Below are positions 5,735 through 7,557 of a DNA stretch of 7,557 nucleotides, in pieces. A program made the position numbers and the translations under genes. The notes below the pieces were generated by a model. It saw only the letters and a list, made by a program, of their open reading frames with translations, was not told where the DNA came from and ran no database searches. The DNA comes from an uncultured Actinomycetospora sp. (GTDB taxonomy: Bacteria; Actinomycetota; Actinomycetes; Mycobacteriales; Pseudonocardiaceae): the NCBI GenBank assembly GCA_902805495.1, contig CADCTH010000159.1, positions 1-7,557 on the forward strand, given 5' to 3'. Position 1 is the stretch's first letter. The number at the start of each line of letters is the position of its first letter.

Positions 5735-6862
5735 TCAGGCCCCTCCCCTCGGCAGGCGGATCTCCCACTCCGTGCCCTCGCCGGGCGCGGTGTGCAGGCT
5801 GATCGTGCCGCCGAGCGCGGCGACACGGCCCCGCATCGACGACGCGACCCCGAGGTGACCCTCCGCGGCGGCCTCGTCCAACCGCCCCTCCGGGATGCCG
5901 CCGCCGTCGTCGCGCACGCTGACGGTGACGCCGGCGTCGTCGTCCTCGACGAGCACCCACAGCCCGGCGTCCGCCCCGGCGTGCGTCGCCGCGTTCGCGG
6001 CGGCCTCGCGCAGCACCGCCACCAGCTCGTCGGCGTCGGCCGCCGACAGCAGCACGGGTTCGGCGGGCACGGCCAGCGAGGCGCGCGCGGGCAAGGCGCC
6101 GGCGAGACGCGAGGACAGGTCGACGGTGCCGTCCGGGCGGGCCTCGGGGGTGGACGTGATGAGTCGGCGCAGCGCCACCTCCTGCTCCCCGGCGAGGTGG
6201 GCGAGCTCCTCGCGGGACAGCTCGCCGCCGCGCCGGCGCACCAGGGCCAGCACCTGCAGGACGCCGTCGTGGATGTCGCGGGCGAGGCGCTCGCGCTCGG
6301 CGGTGGCCGCCTCCCGGGCGACGGCCGCGCGGAGACGTTCGGTGGAGCGGCGCATGGTGTCCGCGGCCAGGCCGACCGCGAGGCCCGCGACGAGCAGCAG
6401 CTGGGCGTCGAAGAGCAGGTCGGTGTCGACCGCCTGCCGGACCCCGAACAGCACCCCGATCGTGACCAGCGCGCCGGTGAGCCCGCCGCGCCAGCCCAGC
6501 GCGATGGCCAGTGCGAGCACCGGGCCGGCCGACCACACGGTGGTGATCACCGCGCCGCCCCCGGCGATCCGGGCCGGGGTGTCCACCAGCAGCGTCGACG
6601 CGGCGGCGAGCGCGGTGAGCACGAGGTCGGCGACGGCGGCGGCCGGGTCGCCGGTGCGCAGATAGCGCCACGACGAGGACGCCGTCCACACGGCCATGGC
6701 CGCGAGCACCGCGACCCCCAGCGCCGGGCGCGCCCACCCGTCGATCCCGCGCACCAGGTTGACCACGGCCGCCACGAGCGCCACGACGCGGTAGACGACG
6801 AGGCCGCGCCAGAGGGGGATCAGGTCGGGGTGGGCGCGGGCGCGCACGGCGTCCACGGTCAC
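5735..6862 (-). CDS. macS: MacS-like sensor histidine kinase
   Basis: 375-residue membrane sensor kinase. The N-terminal half holds about six hydrophobic helices (roughly 17-38, 45-63, 74-93, 101-122, 126-141, 149-167) with very short loops, so sensing is probably within or at the membrane. After a linker helix (170-192) comes the HisKA_3 dimerisation motif ERLARDIHDGVLQVLAL, with phosphoacceptor H198. The ATPase domain shows the N box EAAANAATH (N290), G1 VRDDGGGIP (D318-G322) and G2 GHLGVASSMRGR (335-346). The opening PLWRGLVVYR segment and HDGVLQVLALVRRRG are those I associate with the actinobacterial MacS family. The start GTG 6862 has GGGAGG only 4 bases upstream. GTG 6856, two codons later, has a 10-base spacing and is equally possible. 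It is co-transcribed with macR, one base downstream. Confidence 0.92.
   Translation of the reverse strand: MTVDAVRARAHPDLIPLWRGLVVYRVVALVAAVVNLVRGIDGWARPALGVAVLAAMAVWTASSSWRYLRTGDPAAAVADLVLTALAAASTLLVDTPARIAGGGAVITTVWSAGPVLALAIALGWRGGLTGALVTIGVLFGVRQAVDTDLLFDAQLLLVAGLAVGLAADTMRRSTERLRAAVAREAATAERERLARDIHDGVLQVLALVRRRGGELSREELAHLAGEQEVALRRLITSTPEARPDGTVDLSSRLAGALPARASLAVPAEPVLLSAADADELVAVLREAAANAATHAGADAGLWVLVEDDDAGVTVSVRDDGGGIPEGRLDEAAAEGHLGVASSMRGRVAALGGTISLHTAPGEGTEWEIRLPRGGA
5742..5746 (-). promoter_or_regulatory. Ribosome binding site of macR
   Basis: GGAGG on the minus strand (5746-5742), inside a longer GGGGAGGGG run (5748-5740), lies 8 bases before GTG 5733 and within the last codons of macS. 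It fixes the macR start and rules out the longer open frame upstream. Confidence 0.8.
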
Positions 6863-6866
6863 GGCA

Positions 6867-6893
6867 CCTCCCGGAGCGGGGGGCGCGAGCCTA
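6867..6893 (-). promoter_or_regulatory. Possible -10 box and RBS of the macSR operon
   Basis: TAGGCT (6893-6888, minus strand) fits TANNNT and would give a 5' leader of about 20 bases that carries the GGGAGG (6872-6867) for macS. No convincing -35 is seen 16-18 bp upstream, so the promoter call is weak. The ribosome binding site is clear. Confidence 0.4.
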
Positions 6894-7103
6894 ACGGGAT
6901 CGGGGCTACGGGCCCGCCGTCGCACGACGATCACGACCGCGGCGCCTCGACCCCGCTCCGCCACCGACTGGCGGGGTCCGATCGCCCAACGGCCTACCTT
7001 TCGGCTCACTCGGTGGACGAAGATCCCGGGAGGAGCTGACGCAGCGCTACTGTAGCCCGAACAGACCAGTGCAAGCACACCTGGTCGGAGTACAGAGGCA
7101 CCC
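6894..7103. other. Divergent intergenic region between macS and the Hsp70-like gene
   Basis: This is the non-coding core of the 253-bp gap between macS and the gene at 7116. Candidate plus-strand -10 boxes are TACCTT (6995-7000) and TACTGT (7048-7053), neither with a clear -35. A GGGAGGAG at 7028-7035 resembles a ribosome binding site but is followed by no start codon that opens a frame. A short inverted repeat lies at 7064-7086. No small gene or RNA gene can be supported here. Confidence 0.5.
7064..7086. repeat. Inverted repeat upstream of the Hsp70-like gene
   Basis: GACCAG (7064-7069) pairs with CTGGTC (7081-7086). Two further pairs (TG/CA) form inside with a one-base bulge, leaving a 6-base loop. 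Flanking CTGTA (7050-7054) and TACAG (7091-7095) are also complementary but slightly off-centre. If TACTGT at 7048 is the -10, this would be a leader hairpin about 20 bases before the ribosome binding site; otherwise it may be an operator. Confidence 0.35.
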
Positions 7104-7111
7104 GGAGGGGG
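7104..7111 (+). promoter_or_regulatory. Ribosome binding site of the Hsp70-like gene
   Basis: GGAGGGGG with the GGAGG core ends 7 bases before GTG 7116. It decides the start of the truncated gene at the right edge. Confidence 0.75.
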
Positions 7112-7115
7112 AGAC

Positions 7116-7557
7116 GTGGATCGGTGGACGTTGGCGCTCGAGGCGGTCCCCGCATCCCTCGCGGCGGTGCGGGTCGACGAGGAGGACCACCGGCCCGTCG
7201 ACGCGGAGCTGGTCGACGGCGACGTGGAGGAGCTCGGCGCGTCCCTCGCGGCGCTCGCGTGCGCCGAGGGCGGGCACCCCGAGCAGCTCGTCGTGGTCGT
7301 CCCCGGCGACCTCGAGCGCGAGCGCGTCGCCGCCCTCACCGAGGCCGTCAGCCTCGCCGGGTTGCCGGACCCGTCCTGGCTCTCCGACGCCGTGGCGTGG
7401 GCGGGCACCCAGCTCGCGGCGTGGGTCGCGGGCACGCGCGTGATCGTCGTCGACGCACGCGCGGACGACCTCGCCCTCTGGTCGGTGTGCACGGCCGACG
7501 ACGGCGTGCAGATCGCGCGGGGCGGGCCCCTCGACGTCGGCGGTCGGCTCGACACCC
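7116..7557 (+). CDS. Hsp70/actin-fold-like protein, N-terminal part (3' partial)
   Basis: The first 147 residues of a gene that runs off the right edge. The start GTG 7116 has a strong ribosome binding site and opens with MDRWTLALEAVPASLAAVRV. The order of segments matches the N-terminal half of actinobacterial Hsp70-like proteins: a first beta hairpin (4-20), QLVVVVPGDLERERVAALTEAV-SLAGL (57-82) resembling the 'VPa...r..l..Aa..AGl' step, then RVIVVDARADDLALWSV (108-123) at the place of the phosphate-2 hairpin. GGPLDVGGRLD (136-146) resembles the GG-x-x-LGG-x-x-LD motif. The glycine-rich nucleotide-binding motifs are eroded: DxGTS at the first hairpin is EAVPA (9-13), and DxGGGT is DARADD (113-118). 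It may be a non-ATP-binding relative. No signal peptide is seen. The fold call is inferred from pattern only; without the rest of the gene it cannot be confirmed. Confidence 0.6.
   Translation, partial: MDRWTLALEAVPASLAAVRVDEEDHRPVDAELVDGDVEELGASLAALACAEGGHPEQLVVVVPGDLERERVAALTEAVSLAGLPDPSWLSDAVAWAGTQLAAWVAGTRVIVVDARADDLALWSVCTADDGVQIARGGPLDVGGRLDT

Noticed and set aside
4394..6862. A three-gene macS-macR-VC0807 operon as the only reading
   Set aside because: Direction and short gaps allow it, but a complete promoter with PadR-type operators lies before the third gene, so separate control is the better explanation; readthrough remains possible.
7088..7093. GAGTAC as a MacR binding half-site
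   Set aside because: I recall the Streptomyces MacR site as a TGAGTAC palindrome. Only one half is present here and no partner half follows at the right spacing.
6863..7555. N-terminal extension of the MacS-like kinase to the right edge
   Set aside because: The extension is Ser/Thr/Arg/Pro-rich, runs antisense to the Hsp70-like gene, and a good ribosome binding site lies just before GTG 6862/6856.
1..7557. CRISPR arrays, tRNA/rRNA genes, insertion sequences, riboswitches
   Set aside because: No repeat-spacer pattern, cloverleaf, transposase or terminal inverted repeats, or recognisable aptamer was seen on either strand.

Overview
The window is chromosomal DNA from a high-GC actinomycete. 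Almost every codon third position is G or C, GTG starts are common, and the sensor kinase/response regulator pair looks like actinobacterial MacS/MacR. The overall flavour fits Pseudonocardiaceae, but that is an inference from gene content, not a taxonomic proof. No mobile element, CRISPR array, tRNA or rRNA is visible. Coding density is high and no gap exceeds about 250 bases.

Layout, left to right. (1) 1-1488 (+): a secreted peptidoglycan-recognition (amidase_2/PGRP) protein with C-terminal LGFP repeats, cut by the left edge. (2) 1557-2360 (+): a SirB1-type transglutaminase-like/TPR protein. (3) 2372-2419: a perfect 22-bp stem hairpin between convergent genes. (4) 2412-3785 (-): a carotenoid-cleavage-oxygenase family enzyme with all four iron-binding histidines. 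(5) 3857-4393 (+): a PadR-family repressor, divergent from the oxygenase. (6) 4394-5047 (-): a six-helix membrane protein of the VC0807 type, tail-to-tail with padR. (7) 5095-5733 and 5735-6862 (-): a MacR-like response regulator and MacS-like histidine kinase, one base apart. (8) 7116 to the right edge (+): the start of an Hsp70/actin-fold-like protein whose phosphate-binding motifs look degenerate.

The most informative part is regulatory. The 71-bp gap between the oxygenase and padR, and the short gap between macR and the VC0807-like gene, carry the same module on the minus strand: GACATGTC, four bases, then TT and GACA(G/T)GTC. The second half-site overlaps a consensus -35 TTGACA. Each is followed 17-18 bp later by the same -10 hexamer, GACGCT, and 6-7 bp later by an ATG, so both transcripts look leaderless. 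padR itself has TGGACA-16 bp-TAGCGT-6 bp-ATG, with its -35 inside the same palindrome. The spacing reproduces the ATGT-N8-ACAT pattern known for PadR operators. The simplest reading is a local PadR regulon: PadR represses itself, the oxygenase and the membrane protein, and releases them on binding an unknown, probably hydrophobic or aromatic, ligand. This control appears to be inserted just behind the macSR operon. Its outermost operator half overlaps the macR stop codon.
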